NCBI RefSeq assembly: GCF_029227915.1
Contig: NC_079886.1
Span: forward strand, 26,452,501-26,516,500
Source: Hydractinia symbiolongicarpus
Lineage: Eukaryota; Cnidaria; Hydrozoa; Anthoathecata; Hydractiniidae
DNA length: 64,000 bases
Direction: 5' to 3'
Shown in pieces: positions 1 to 14,000 of the stretch (position 1 is the first letter of the stretch; each line of letters begins with the position of its first letter). The notes below the pieces were generated by a model. The model had not been told where the DNA came from, did no database searches, and saw nothing but the letters and a program-made list of their open reading frames with translations. Both the position numbers and the translations under genes were made by a program.

Positions 1-228
1 TAAACTCCTTTTATTCAGCGTCTCATCAAAAACGAAATCATTTTTGAAAACTACATGTCTCATGCGTTTTAGTGGTGAAAATATAATATAAAAAATCGTT
101 CGGGAAATGAGTTTACTCCCAGTTTACTTTCTTTGTATACATTTGACTATACGGGTCAAGCCCGGGATTTACGGCAAATCGCGGGTTTTCGTTTGCCGGC
201 GATTAAACTCCTTTTATTCAGCGTCTCA

Positions 229-250
229 TCAAAAATGAAATCATTTTTGA
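229..250. repeat. Dyad element in each monomer (first perfect example)
   Basis: TCAAAAATGA (229-238) and TCATTTTTGA (241-250) are perfect reverse complements separated by AA. The element recurs once per monomer. Class A monomers usually carry one mismatch (TCGTTTTTGA in the right arm), and class C and F monomers carry one in the left arm (TCAAAAACGA). It could form a short hairpin or cruciform or be a symmetric protein-binding site. Only the symmetry is directly visible. Confidence 0.8.
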
Positions 251-1934
251 GAACTACAAGTCTCATGCGTTTTAGTGGTGAAAAAATAATTTAAAGAATC
301 GTTTGGGAAATGAGCTTACTCCCTGGGTACTTTCTTTGTATACTTTTCACTGTACGGGCCGAATCCGTGCTATACGGAAAATCGCGAGTTATCGTTTGCC
401 GGCGATTAAACTCCTTTTATTCAGCATCTCATCAAAAATGAAATCATTTTTGAAAACTACAAATCTCATGCGTTTTAGTGGTGAAAGAATAATTTAAAGA
501 ATCGTTCGGGAAGTGAGTTTACTCCCTGGGTACTTTCTTTGCATAGTTTTGACTATACAGGCCGAGTCCGGGATTTATCGGGAAATTGCGGGTTTTCGTT
601 TGCCGGCGATTAAACTCCTTTTATTCAGCGTCTCATCAAAAATGAAATCGTTTTTGAAAACTACAAGTCTTATGCGTTTTACTGGTAAAAAATTAATTTA
701 AAAAATCGTTCGGGAAATGAGTTTACTCCCAGTTTACTTTCTTTGTATACATTTGACTATACGGGTCAAGCCCGGGATTTACGGCTAATCGCGGGTTTTC
801 GTTTGCCGGCGATCAAACTCCTTTTATTCAGCGTCTCATCAAAAATGAAATCATTTTTGCAAACTACAAGTCTCATGCGTTTTAGTGGTAAAGAAATAAT
901 TTAAAAAATCGTTCGGCAAATGAGTTTACTCCCTGGGTATTTTCTTTGTATACATTCGACTATACAGCCAAGCCCGGGATTTACTTGAGATCGCGGGTTT
1001 TCGTTGGCCGGCGATTAAACTCCTTTTATTCACCGTCTCATCAAAAACGAAATCATTTTTGAAAACTACAAGTCTCATGCGTTTTAGTTGTGAAAACATA
1101 ATATAAAAAATCGTTCGGGAAATGAGTTTACTCCCAGTTTACTTTCTTTGTATACATTTGACTATACGGGTCAAGCCCGGGATTTACGGCAAATCGCGGG
1201 TTTTCGTTTGCCGGCGTTTAAACTCCTTTTATTCAGCGTCTCATCAAAAATGAAATCATTTTTGAAAACTACAAGTCTTATGCGTTTTAGTGGTAAAAAA
1301 TTAATTTAAAAAATCGTTCGGGAAATGAGTTTACTCCCTGGGTACTTTCTTTGCATAGTTTTGACTATACGGGCCGAGTCCGGGATTTATCGGGAAATTG
1401 CGGGTTTTCGTTTGCCGGCGATTAAACTCCTTTTATTCAGCGTCTCATCAAAAATGAAATCGTTTTTGAAAACTACAAGTCTTATGCGTTTTAGTGTTAA
1501 AAAATTAATTTAAAAAATCGTTCGGGAAATGAGTTTACTCCCAGTTTACTTTCTTTGTATACATTTGACTATACGGGTCAAGCCCGGGATTTACGGCAAA
1601 TCGCGGGTTTTCGTTTGCCGGCGATCAAATTCCTTTTATTCAGCGTCTCATCAAAAATGAAATCATTTTTGAAAACTACAAGTCTCATGCGTTTTAGTGG
1701 TAAAAAATTAATTTAAAAAATCGTTCGGGAAATGAGCTTACTTCCTGGGTACTTTCTTTGTATACTTTTCACTGTACGGGCCGAATCCGTGCTATACGGA
1801 AAATCGCGAGTTTTCGTTTGCCGGCGATTAAACTCCTTTTATTCAGCATCTCATCAAAAATGAAATCATTTTTGAAAACTACAAATCTCATGCGTTTTAG
1901 TGGTGAAAAAATAATTTAAAGAATCGTTCGGGAA

Positions 1935-2135
1935 GTGAGTTTACTCCCTGGGTACTTTCTTTGCATAGTTTTGACTATACGGGTCAAGCCCGAGATTTAC
2001 GGCTAATCGCGGGTTTTCGTTTGCCGGCGATCAAACTCCTTTTATTCAGCGTCTCATCAAAAATGAAATCATTTTTGAAAACTACAAGTCTCATGCGTTT
2101 TAGTGGTAAAGAAATAATTTAAAAAATCGTTCGGC
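1935..2135 (+). repeat. Chimeric A/B monomer
   Basis: The 5' part is class A (CTGGGTACTTTCTTTGCATAG). After the shared TTTGACTATACGGG at 1970-1983 it becomes class B (GTCAAGCCCGAGATTTACGG, then GGCGATCAAAC). At 5,793-6,190 the same A and B monomers lie side by side as two full units. The chimera is therefore best explained by loss of one monomer length through misaligned recombination. Confidence 0.8.
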
Positions 2136-5060
2136 AAATGAGTTTACTCCCTGGGTATTTTCTTTGTATACATTCGACTATACAGCCAAGCCCGGGATTT
2201 ACTTGAGATCGCGGGTTTTCGTTGGCCGGCGATTAAACTCCTTTTATTCACCGTCTCATCAAAAACGAAATCATTTTTGAAAACTACAAGTCTCATGCGT
2301 TTTAGTGGTGAAAACATAATATAAAAAATCGTTCGGGAAATGAGTTTACTCCCAGTTTACTTTCTTTGTATACATTTGACTATACGGGTCAAGCCCGGGA
2401 TTTACGGCAAATCGCGGGTTTTCGTTTGCCGGCGTTTAAACTCCTTTTATTCAGCGTATCATCAAAAATGAAATCATTTTTGAAAACTACAAGTCTTATG
2501 CGTTTTAGTGGTAAAAAATTAATTTAAAAAATCGTTCGGGAAATTAGTTTACTCCCTGGGTACTTTCTTTGCATAGTTTTGACTATACGGGCCGAGTCCG
2601 GGATTTATCGGGAAATTGCGGGTTTTCGTTTGCCGGCGATTAAACTCCTTTTATTCAGCGTCTCATCAAAAATGAAATCGTTTTTGAAAACTACAAGTCT
2701 TATGCGTTTTACTGGTAAAAAATTAATTTAAAAAATCGTTCGGGAAATGAGTTTACTCCCTGGGTATTTTCTTTGTATACATTCGACTATACAGCCAAGC
2801 CCGGGATTTACTTGAGATCGCGGGTTTTCGTTGGCCGGAAATTAAACTCCTTTTATTCACCGTCTCATCAAAAACGAAATCATTTTTGAAAACTACAAGT
2901 CTCATGCGTTTTAGTGGTGAAAACATAATATAAAAAATCGTTCGGGAAATGAGTTTACTCCCAGTTTACTTTCTTTGTATACATTTGACTATACGGGTCA
3001 AGCCCGGGATTTACGGCAAATCGCGGGTTTTCGTTTGCCGGCGTTTAAACTCCTTTTATTCAGCGTCTCATCAAAAATGAAATCATTTTTGAAAACTACA
3101 AGTCTTATTCGTTTTAGTGGAAAAAAATTAATTTAAAAAATCGTTCGGGAAATGAGTTTACTCCCTGGGTACTTTCTTTGCATAGTTTTGACTATACGGG
3201 TCGAGTCCGGGATTTATCGGGAAATTGCGGGTTTTCGTTTGCCGGCGATTAAACTCCTTTTATTCAGCGTCTCATCAAAAATGAAATCGTTTTTGAAAAC
3301 TACAAGTCTTATGCGTTTTAGTGGTAAAAAATTAATTTAAAAAATCGTTCGGGAAATGAGTTTACTCCCAGTTTACTTTCTTTGTATACATTTGACTATA
3401 CGGGTCAAGCCCGGGATTTACGGCAAATCGCGGGTTTTCGTTTGCCGGCGATCAAACTCCTTTTATTCAGCGTCTCATCAAAAATGAAATCGTTTTTGAA
3501 AACTACAAGTCTCATGCGTTTTAGTGGTAAAAAATTAATTTAAAAAATCGTTCGGGAAATGAGCTTACTTCCTGGGTACTTTCTTTGTATACTTTTCACT
3601 GTACGGGCCGAATCCGTGCTATACGGAAAATAGCGAGTTTTCGTTTGCCGGCGATTAAACTCCTTTTATTCAGCATCTCATCAAAAATGAAATCATTTTT
3701 GAAAACTACAAGTCTCATGCGTTTTAGTGGTAAAGAAATAATTTAAAAAATCGTTCGGCAAATGAGTTTACTCCCTGGGTATTTTCTTTGTATACATTCG
3801 ACTATACAGCCAAGCCCGGGATTTACTTGAGATCGCGGGTTTTCGTTGGCCGGCGATTAAACTCCTTTTATTCACCGTCTCATCAAAAACGAAATCATTT
3901 TTGAAAACTACAAGTCTCATGCGTTTTAGTGGTGAAAACATAATATAAAAAATCGTTCGGGAAATGAGTTTACTCCCAGTTTACTTTCTTTGTATACATT
4001 TGACTATACGGGTCAAGCCCGGGATTTACGGCAAATCGCGGGTTTTCGTTTGCCGGCGTTTAAACTCCTTTTATTCAGCGTATCATCAAAAATGAAATCA
4101 TTTTTGAAAACTACAAGTCTTATGCGTTTTAGTGGTAAAAAATTAATTTAAAAAATCGTTCGGGAAATTAGTTTACTCCCTGGGTACTTTCTTTGCATAG
4201 TTTTGACTATACGGGCCGAGTCCGGGATTTATCGGGAAATTGCGGGTTTTCGTTTGCCGGCGATTAAACTCCTTTTATTCAGCGTCTCATCAAAAATGAA
4301 ATCGTTTTTGAAAACTACAAGTCTTATGCGTTTTACTGGTAAAAAATTAATTTAAAAAATCGTTCGGGAAATGAGTTTACTCCCTGGGTATTTTCTTTGT
4401 ATACATTCGACTATACAGCCAAGCCCGGGATTTACTTGAGATCGCGGGTTTTCGTTGGCCGGAAATTAAACTCCTTTTATTCACCGTCTCATCAAAAACG
4501 AAATCATTTTTGAAAACTACAAGTCTCATGCGTTTTAGTGGTGAAAACATAATATAAAAAATCGTTCGGGAAATGAGTTTACTCCCAGTTTACTTTCTTT
4601 GTATACATTTGACTATACGGGTCAAGCCCGGGATTTACGGCAAATCGCGGGTTTTCGTTTGCCGGCGTTTAAACTCCTTTTATTCAGCGTCTCATCAAAA
4701 ATGAAATCATTTTTGAAAACTACAAGTCTTATGCGTTTTAGTGGTAAAAAATTATTTTAAAAAATCGTTCGGGAAATGAGTTTACTCCCTGGGTACTTTC
4801 TTTGCATAGTTTTGACTATACGGGTCGAGTCCGGGATTTATCGGGAAATTGCGGGTTTTCGTTTGCCGGCGATTAAACTCCTTTTATTCAGCGTCTCATC
4901 AAAAATGAAATCGTTTTTGAAAACTACAAGTCTTATGCGTTTTAGTGGTAAAAAATTAATTTAAAAAATCGTTCGGGAAATGAGTTTACTCCCAGTTTAC
5001 TTTCTTTGTATACATTTGACTATACGGGTCAAGCCCGGGATTTACGGCAAATCGCGGGTT
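2050..5060 (+). repeat. 8-mer higher-order repeat, 1,624 bp period (nearly two copies)
   Basis: Private variants recur exactly 1,624 bp apart. CAGCGTATCATC has its TATC at 2,457 and 4,081. The variant GGGAAATTAG (ATG lost) occurs near 2,540 and 4,164. GGCCGGAAATTAAAC occurs near 2,834 and 4,459, and the variant CGGGTCGAGTCCGGG near 3,197 and 4,821. The first copy runs from about 2,050 to 3,670. The second is incomplete and ends about 5,060, where GGCGATCAAAC and GGCGATTAAAC part company. Boundaries are approximate because they fall in sequence shared by all monomers. Confidence 0.8.
3541..3745 (+). repeat. Chimeric E/B monomer
   Basis: It begins as class E (GAGCTTACT, TTTTCACTGTACGG, CAGCATCTCATC) but ends with the class B tail (CAAGTCTCATGCG, GGTAAAGAAATAATTT) and is followed directly by class C. 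The normal E tail is CAAATCTCATGCG with GGTGAAAAAATAATTT, as at 5,740-5,775. The switch lies in the dyad region shared by both classes, about 3,685-3,710. This junction is also the boundary between the two 1,624 bp HOR copies. Confidence 0.75.
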
Positions 5061-8000
5061 TTCGTTTGCCGGCGATTAAACTCCTTTTATTCAGCGTCTC
5101 ATCAAAAATGAAATCGTTTTTGAAAACTACAAGTCTTATGCGTTTTAGTGGTAAAAAATTAATTTAAAAAATCGTTCGGGAAATGAGTTTACTCCCTGGG
5201 TACTTTCTTTGCATAGTTTTGACTATACGGGTCGATTCCGGGATTTATCGGGAAATTGCGGGTTTTCGTTTGCCGGCGATTAAACTCCTTTTATTCAGCG
5301 TCTCATCAAAAATGAAATCGTTTTTGAAAACTACAAGTCTTATGCGTTTTAGTGGTAAAAAATTAATTTAAAAAATCGTTCGGGAAATGAGTTTACTCCC
5401 AGTTTACTTTCTTTGTATACATTTGACTATACGGGTCAAGCCCGGGATTTACGGCAAATCGCGGGTTTTCGTTTGCCGGCGATCAAACTCCTTTTATTCA
5501 GCGTCTCATCAAAAATGAAATCATTTTTGAAAACTACAAGTCTCATGCGTTTTAGTGGTAAAAAATTAATTTAAAAAATCGTTCGGGAAATGAGCTTACT
5601 TCCTGGGTACTTTCTTTGTATACTTTTCACTGTACGGGCCGAATCCGTGCTATACGGAAAATAGCGAGTTTTCGTTTGCCGGCGATTAAACTCCTTTTAT
5701 TCAGCATCTCATCAAAAATGAAATCATTTTTGAAAACTACAAATCTCATGCGTTTTAGTGGTGAAAAAATAATTTAAAGAATCGTTCGGGAAGTGAGTTT
5801 ACTCCCTGGGTACTTTCTTTGCATAGTTTTGACTATACGGGCCGAGTCCGGGATTTATCGGGAAATTGCGGGTTTTCGTTTGCCGGCGATTAAACTCCTT
5901 TTATTCAGCGTCTCATCAAAAATGAAATCGTTTTTGAAAACTACAAGTCTTATGCGTTTTACTGGTAAAAAATTAATTTAAAAAATCGTTCGGGAAATGA
6001 GTTTACTCCCAGTTTACTTTCTTTGTATACATTTGACTATACGGGTCAAGCCCGAGATTTACGGCTAATCGCGGGTTTTCGTTTGCCGGCGATCAAACTC
6101 CTTTTATTCAGCGTCTCATCAAAAATGAAATCATTTTTGAAAACTACAAGTCTCATGCGTTTTAGTGGTAAAGAAATAATTTAAAAAATCGTTCGGCAAA
6201 TTAGTTTACTCCCTGGGTATTTTTTTTGTATATATTCGACTATACAGCCAAGCCCGGGATTTACTTGAGATCGCGGGTTTTCGTTGGCCGGCGATTAAAC
6301 TCCTTTTATTCACCGTCTTATCAAAAACGAAATCATTTTTGAAAACTACAAGTCTCATGCGTTTTAGTGGTGAAAACATAATATAAAAAATCGTTCGGGA
6401 AATGAGTTTACTCCCAGTTTACTTTCTTTGTATACATTTGACTATACGGGTCAAGCCCGGGATTTACGGCAAATCGCGGGTTTTCGTTTGCCGGCGTTTA
6501 AACTCCTTTTATTCAGCGTCTCATCAAAAATGAAATCATTTTTGAAAACTACAAGTCTTATGCGTTTTAGTGGTAAAAAATTAATTTAAAAAATCGTTCG
6601 GGAAATGAGTTTACTCCCTGGGTACTTTCTTTGCATAGTTTTGACTATACGGGCCGAGTCCGGGATTTATCGGGAAATTGCGGGTTTTCGTTTGCCGGCG
6701 ATTAAACTCCTTTTATTCAGCGTCTCATCAAAAATGAAATCGTTTTTGAAAACTACAAGTCTTATGCGTTTTAGTGGTAAAAAATTAATTTAAAAAATCG
6801 TTCGGGAAATGAGTTTACTTCCAGTTTACTTTCTTTGTATACATTTGACTATACGGGTCTAGCCCGGGATTTACGGCAAATCGCGGGTTTTCGTTCGCCG
6901 GCGATCAAACTCCTTTTATTCAGCGTCTCATCAAAAATGAAATCATTTTTGAAAACTACAAGTCTCATGCGTTTTAGTGGTAAAAAATTAATTTAAAAAA
7001 TCGTTCGGGAAATGAGTTTACTCCCTGGGTACTTTCTTTGCATAGTTTTGACTATACGGGCCGAGTCCGGGATTTATCGGGAAATTGCGGGTTTTCGTTT
7101 GCCGGCGATTAAACTCCTTTTATTCAGCGTCTCATCAAAAATGAAATCATTTTTGAAAACTACAAGTCTCATGCGTTTTAGTGGTAAAGAAATAATTTAA
7201 AAAATCGTTCGGCAAATGAGTTTACTCCCTGGGTATTTTCTTTGTATACATTCGACTATACAGCCAAGCCCGGGATTTACTTGAGATCGTGGGTTTTCGT
7301 TGGCCGGCGATTAAACTCCTTTTATTCACCGTCTCATCAAAAACAAAATCATTTTTGAAAACTACAAGTCTCATGCGTTTTAGTGGTGAAAACATAATAT
7401 AAAAAATCGTTCGGGAAATGAGTTTACTCCCAGTTTACTTTCTTTGTATACATTTGACTATACGGGTCAAGCCCGGGATTTATGGCAAATCGCGGGTTTT
7501 CGTTTGCCGGCGTTTAAACTCCTTTTATTCAGCGTCTCAGCAAAAATGAAATCATTTTTGAAAACTACAAGTCTTATGCGTTTTAGTGGTAAAAAATTAA
7601 TTTAAAAAATCGTTCGGGAAATGAGTTTACTCCCAGTTTACTTTCTTTGTATACATTTGACTATACGGGTCAAGCCCGGGATTTACGGCAAATCGCGAGT
7701 TTTCGTTTGCCGGCGATCAAACTCCTTTTATTCAGCGTCTCATCAAAAATGAAATCATTTTTGAAAACTACAAGTCTCATGCGTTTTAGTGGTGAAAAAA
7801 TAATTTAAAGAATCGTTCGGGAAGTGAGTTTACTCCCTGGGTACTTTCTTTGCATAGTTTTGACTATACGGGCCGAGTCCGGGATTTATCGGGAAATTGC
7901 GGGTTTTCGTTTGCCGGCGATTAAACTCCTTTTATTCAGCGTCTCATCAAAAATGAAATCGTTTTTGAAAACTACAAGTCTTATGCGTTTTACTGGTAAA

Positions 8001-11000
8001 AAATTAATTTAAAAAATCGTTCGGGAAATGAGTTTACTCCCAGTTTACTTTCTTTGTATACATTTGACTATACGGGTCAAGCCCGAGATTTACGGCTAAT
8101 CGCGGGTTTTCGTTTGCCGGCGATCAAACTCCTTTTATTCAGCGTCTCATCAAAAATGAAATCATTTTTGAAAACTACAAGTCTCATGCGTTTTAGTGGT
8201 AAAGAAATAATTTAAAAAATCGTTCGGCAAATGAGTTTACTCCCTGGGTATTTTCTTTGTATACATTCGACTATACAGCCAAGCCCGGGATTTACTTGAG
8301 ATCGCGGGTTTTCGTTGGCCGGCGATTAAACTCATTTTATTCACCGTCTTATCAAAAACGAAATCATTTTTGAAAACTACAAGTCTCATGCGTTTTAGTG
8401 GTGAAAACATAATATAAAAAATCGTTCGGGAAATGAGTTTACTCCCAGTTTACTTTCTTTGTATACATTTGACTATACGGGTCAAGCCCGGGATTTACGG
8501 CAAATCGCGGGTTTTCGTTTGCCGGCGTTTAAACTCCTTTTATTCAGCGTCTCATCAAAAATGAAATCATTTTTGAAAACTACAAGTCTTATGCGTTTTA
8601 GTGGTAAAAAATTAATTTAAAAAATCGTTCGGGAAATGAGTTTACTCCCTGGGTACTTTCTTTGCATAGTTTTGACTATACGGGCCGAGTCCGGGATTTA
8701 TCGGGAAATTGCGGGTTTTCGTTTGCCGGCGATTAAACTCCTTTTATTCAGCGTCTCATCAAAAATGAAATCGTTTTTGAAAACTACAAGTCTTATGCGT
8801 TTTAGTGGTAAAAAATTAATTTAAAAAATCGTTCGGGAAATGAGTTTACTCCCAGTTTACTTTCTTTGTATACATTTGACTATACGGGTCAAGCCCGGGA
8901 TTTACGGCAAATCGCGGGTTTTCGTTCGCCGGCGATCAAACTCCTTTTATTCAGCGTCTCATCAAAAATGAAATCATTTTTGAAAACTACAAGTCTCATG
9001 CGTTTTAGTGGTAAAAAATTAATTTAAAAAATCGTTCGGGAAATGAGTTTACTCCCTGGGTACTTTCTTTGCATAGTTTTGACTATACGGGCCGAGTCCG
9101 GGATTTATCGGGAAATTGCGGGTTTTCGTTTGCCGGCGATTAAACTCCTTTTATTCAGCGTCTCATCAAAAATGAAATCGTTTTTGAAAACTACAAGTCT
9201 CATGCGTTTTAGTGGTGAAAAAATAATTTAAAGAATCGTTCGGGAAGTGAGTTTACTCCCTGGGTACTTTCTTTGCATAGTTTTGACTATACGGGCCGAG
9301 TCCGGGATTTATCGGGAAATTGCGGGTTTTCGTTTGCCGGCGATTAAACTCCTTTTATTCAGCGTCTCATCAAAAATGAAATCGTTTTTGAAAACTACAA
9401 GTCTTATGCGTTTTACTGGTAAAAAATTAATTTAAAAAATCGTTCGGGAAATGAGTTTACTCCCAGTTTACTTTCTTTGTATACATTTGACTATGCGGGT
9501 CAAGCCCGAGATTTACGGCTAATCGCGGGTTTTCGTTTGCCGGCGATCAAACTCCTTTTATTCAGCGTCTCATCAAAAATGAAATCATTTTTGAAAACTA
9601 CAAGTCTCATGCGTTTTAGTGGTAAAGAAATAATTTAAAAAATCGTTCGGCAAATGAGTTTACTCCCTGGGTATTTTCTTTGTATACATTCGACTATACA
9701 GCCAAGCCCGGGATTTACTTGAGATCGCGGGTTTTCGTTGGCCGGCGATTAAACTCCTTTTATTCACCGTCTCATCAAAAACGAAATCATTTTTGAAAAC
9801 TACAAGTCTCATGCGTTTTAGTGGTGAAAACATAATATAAAAAATCGTTCGGGAAATGAGTTTACTCCCAGTTTACTTTCTTTGTATACATTTGACTATA
9901 CGGGTCAAGCCCGGGATTTACGGCAAATCGCGGGTTTTCGTTTGCCGGCGTTTAAACTCCTTTTATTCAGCGTCTCATCAAAAATGAAATCATTTTTGAA
10001 AACTACAAGTCTTATGCGTTTTAGTGGTAAAAAATTAATTTAAAAAATCGTTCGGGAAATGAGTTTACTCCCAGTTTACTTTCTTTGTATACATTTGACT
10101 ATACGGGTCAAGCCCGGGATTTACGGCAAATCGCGAGTTTTCGTTTGCCGGCGATCAAACTCCTTTTATTCAGCGTCTCATCAAAAATGAAATCATTTTT
10201 GAAAACTATAAGTCTCATGCGTTTTAGTGGTAAAAAATTAATTTAAAAAATCCTTCGGGAAATGAGCTTACTTCCTGGGTACTTTCTTTGTATACTTTTC
10301 ACTGTACGGGCCGAATCCGTGCTATACGGAAAATAGCGAGTTTTCGTTTGCCGGCGATTAAACTCCTTTTATTCAGCATCTCATCAAAAATGAAATCATT
10401 TTTGAAAACTACAAATCTCATGCGTTTTAGTGGTGAAAAAATAATTTAAAGAATCGTTCGGGAAGTGAGTTTACTCCCTGGGTACTTTCTTTGCATAGTT
10501 TTGACTATACGGGCCGAGTCCGGGATTTATCGGGAAATTGCGGGTTTTCGTTTGCCGGCGATTAAACTCCTTTTATTCAGCGTCTCATCAAAAATGAAAT
10601 CGTTTTTGAAAACTACAAGTCTTATGCGTTTTACTGGTAAAAAATTAATTTAAAAAATCGTTCGGGAAATGAGTTTACTCCCAGTTTACTTTCTTTGTAT
10701 ACATTTGACTATACGGGTCAAGCCCGAGATTTACGGCTAATCGCGGGTTTTCGTTTGCCGGCGATCAAACTCCTTTTATTCAGCGTCTCATCAAAAATGA
10801 AATCATTTTTGAAAACTACAAGTCTCATGCGTTTTAGTGGTAAAGAAATAATTTAAAAAATCGTTCGGCAAATGAGTTTACTCCCTGGGTATTTTCTTTG
10901 TATACATTCGACTATACAGCCAAGCCCGGGATTTACTTGAGATCGCGGGTTTTCGTTGGCCGGCGATTAAACTCCTTTTATTCACCGTCTCATCAAAAAC

Positions 11001-14000
11001 GAAATCATTTTTGAAAACTACAAGTCTCATGCGTTTTAGTGGTGAAAACATAATATAAAAAATCGTTCGGGAAATGAGTTTACTCCCAGTTTACTTTCTT
11101 TGTATACATTTGACTATACGGGTCAAGCCCGGGATTTACGGCAAATCGCGGGTTTTCGTATGCCGGCGTTTAAACTCCTTTTATTCAGCGTCTCATCAAA
11201 AATGAAATCATTTTTGAAAACTACAAGTCTTATGCGTTTTAGTGGTAAAAAATTAATTTAAAAAATCGTTCGGGAAATGAGTTTACTCCCTGGGTACTTT
11301 CTTTGCATAGTTTTGACTATACGGGCCGAGTCCGGGATTTATCGGGAAATTGCGGGTTTTCGTTTGCCGGCGATTAAACTCCTTTTATTCAGCGTCTCAT
11401 CAAAAATGAAATCGTTTTTGAAAACTACAAGTCTTATGCATTTTAGTGGTAAAAAATTAATTTAAAAAATCGTTCGGGAAATGAGTTTACTCCCAGTTTA
11501 CTTTCTTTGTATACATTTGACTATACGGGTCAAGCCCGGGATTTACGGCAAATCGCGGGTTTTCGTTTGCCGGCGATCAAACTCCTTTTATTCAGCGTCT
11601 CATCAAAAATGAAATCATTTTTGAAAACTACAAGTCTCATGCGTTTTAGTGGTAAAAAATTAATTTAAAAAATCGTTCGGGAAATGAGCTTACTTCCTGG
11701 GTACTTTCTTTGTATACTTTTCACTGTACGGGCCGAATCCGTGCTATACGGAAAATAGCGAGTTTTCGTTTGCCGGCGATTAAACTCCTTTTATTCAGCA
11801 TCTCATCAAAAATGAAATCATTTTTGAAAACTACAAATCTCATGCGTTTTAGTGGTGAAAAAATAATTTAAAGAATCGTTCGGGAAGTGAGTTTACTCCC
11901 TGGGTACTTTCTTTGCATAGTTTTAACTATACGGGCCGAGTCCGGGATTTATCGGGAAATTGCGGGTTTTCGTTTGCCGGCGATTAAACTCCTTTTATTC
12001 AGCGTCTCATCAAAAATGAAATCGTTTTTGAAAACTACAAGTCTTATGCGTTTTACTGGTAAAAAATTAATTTAAAAAATCGTTCGGGAAATGAGTTTAC
12101 TCCCAGTTTACTTTCTTTGTATACATTTGACTATACGGGTCAAGCCCGAGATTTACGGCTAATCGCGGGTTTTCGTTTGCCGGCGATCAAACTCCTTTTA
12201 TTCAGCGTCTCATCAAAAATGAAATCATTTTTGAAAACTACAAGTCTCATGCGTTTTAGTGGTAAAGAAATAATTTAAAAAATCGTTCGGCAAATGAGTT
12301 TACTCCCTGGGTATTTTCTTTGTATACATTCGACTATACAGCCAAGCCCGGGATTTACTTGAGATCGCGGGTTTTCGTTGGCCGGCGATTAAACTCCTTT
12401 TATTCACCGTCTCATCAAAAACGAAATCATTTTTGAAAACTACAAGTCTCATGCGTTTTAGTGGTGAAAACATAATATAAAAAATCGTTCGGGAAATGAG
12501 TTTACTCCCAGTTTACTTTCTTTGTATACATTTGACTATACGGGTCAAGCCCGGGATTTACGGCAAATCGCGGGTTTTCGTTTGCCGGCGTTTAAACTCC
12601 TTTTATTCAGCGTCTCATCAAAAATGAAATCATTTTTGAAAACTACAAATCTTATGCGTTTTAGTGGTAAAAAATTAATTTAAAAAATCGTTCGGGAAAT
12701 GAGTTTACTCCCTGGGTACTTTCTTTGCATAGTTTCGACTATACGGGCCGAGTCCGGGATTTATCGGGAAATTGCGGGTTTTCGTTTGCCGGCGATTAAA
12801 CTCCTTTTATTCAGCGTCTCATCAAAAATGAAATCGTTTTTGAAAACTACAAGTCTTATGCGTTTTAGTGGTAAAAAATTAATTTAAAAAATCGTTCGGG
12901 AAATGAGTTTACTCCCAGTTTACTTTCTTTGTATACATTTGACTATACGGGTCAAGCCCGGGATTTACGGCAAATCGCGGGTTTTCGTTTGCCGGCGATC
13001 AAACTCCTTTTATTCAGCGTCTCATCAAAAATGAAATCATTTTTGAAAACTACAAGTCTCATGCGTTTTAGTGGTAAAAAATTAATTTAAAAAATCGTTC
13101 GGGAAATGAGTTTACTCCCTGGGTATTTTCTTTGTATACATTCGACTATACAGCCAAGCCCGGGATTTACTTGAGATCGCGGGTTTTCGTTGGCCGGCGA
13201 TTAAACTCCTTTTATTCACCGTCTCATCAAAAACGAAATCATTTTTGAAAACTACAAGTCTCATGCGTTTTAGTGGTGAAAACATAATATAAAAAATCGT
13301 TCGGGAAATGAGTTTACTCCCAGTTTACTTTCTTTGTATACATTTGACTATACGGGTCAAGCCCGGGATTTACGGCAAATCGCGGGTTTTCGTTTGCCGG
13401 CGTTTAAACTCCTTTTATTCAGCGTCTCATCAAAAATGAAATCATTTTTGAAAACTACAAGTCTTATGCGTTTTAGTGGTAAAAAATTAATTTAAAAAAT
13501 CGTTAGGGAAATGAGTTTACTCCCTGGGTACTTTCTTTGCATAGTTTTGACTATACGGGCCGAGTCCGGGATTTATCGGGAAATTGCGGGTTTTCGTTTG
13601 CCGGCGATTAAACTCCTTTTATTCAGCGTCTCATCAAAAATGAAATCGTTTTTGAAAACTACAAGTCTTATGCGTTTTAGTGGTAAAAAATTAATTTAAA
13701 AAATCGTTCGGGAAATGAGTTTACTCCCAGTTTACTTTCTTTGTATACATTTGACTATACGGGTCAAGCCCGGGATTTACGGCAAATCGCGGTTTTTCGT
13801 TTGCCGGCGATCAAACTCCTTTTATTCAGCGTCTCATCAAAAATGAAATCATTTTTGAAAACTACAAGTCTCATGCGTTTTAGTGGTAAAAAATTAATTT
13901 AAAAAATCGTTCGGGAAATGAGCTTACTTCCTGGGTACTTTCTTTGTATACTTTTCACTGTACGGGCCGAATCCGTGCTATACGGAAAATAGCGAGTTTT

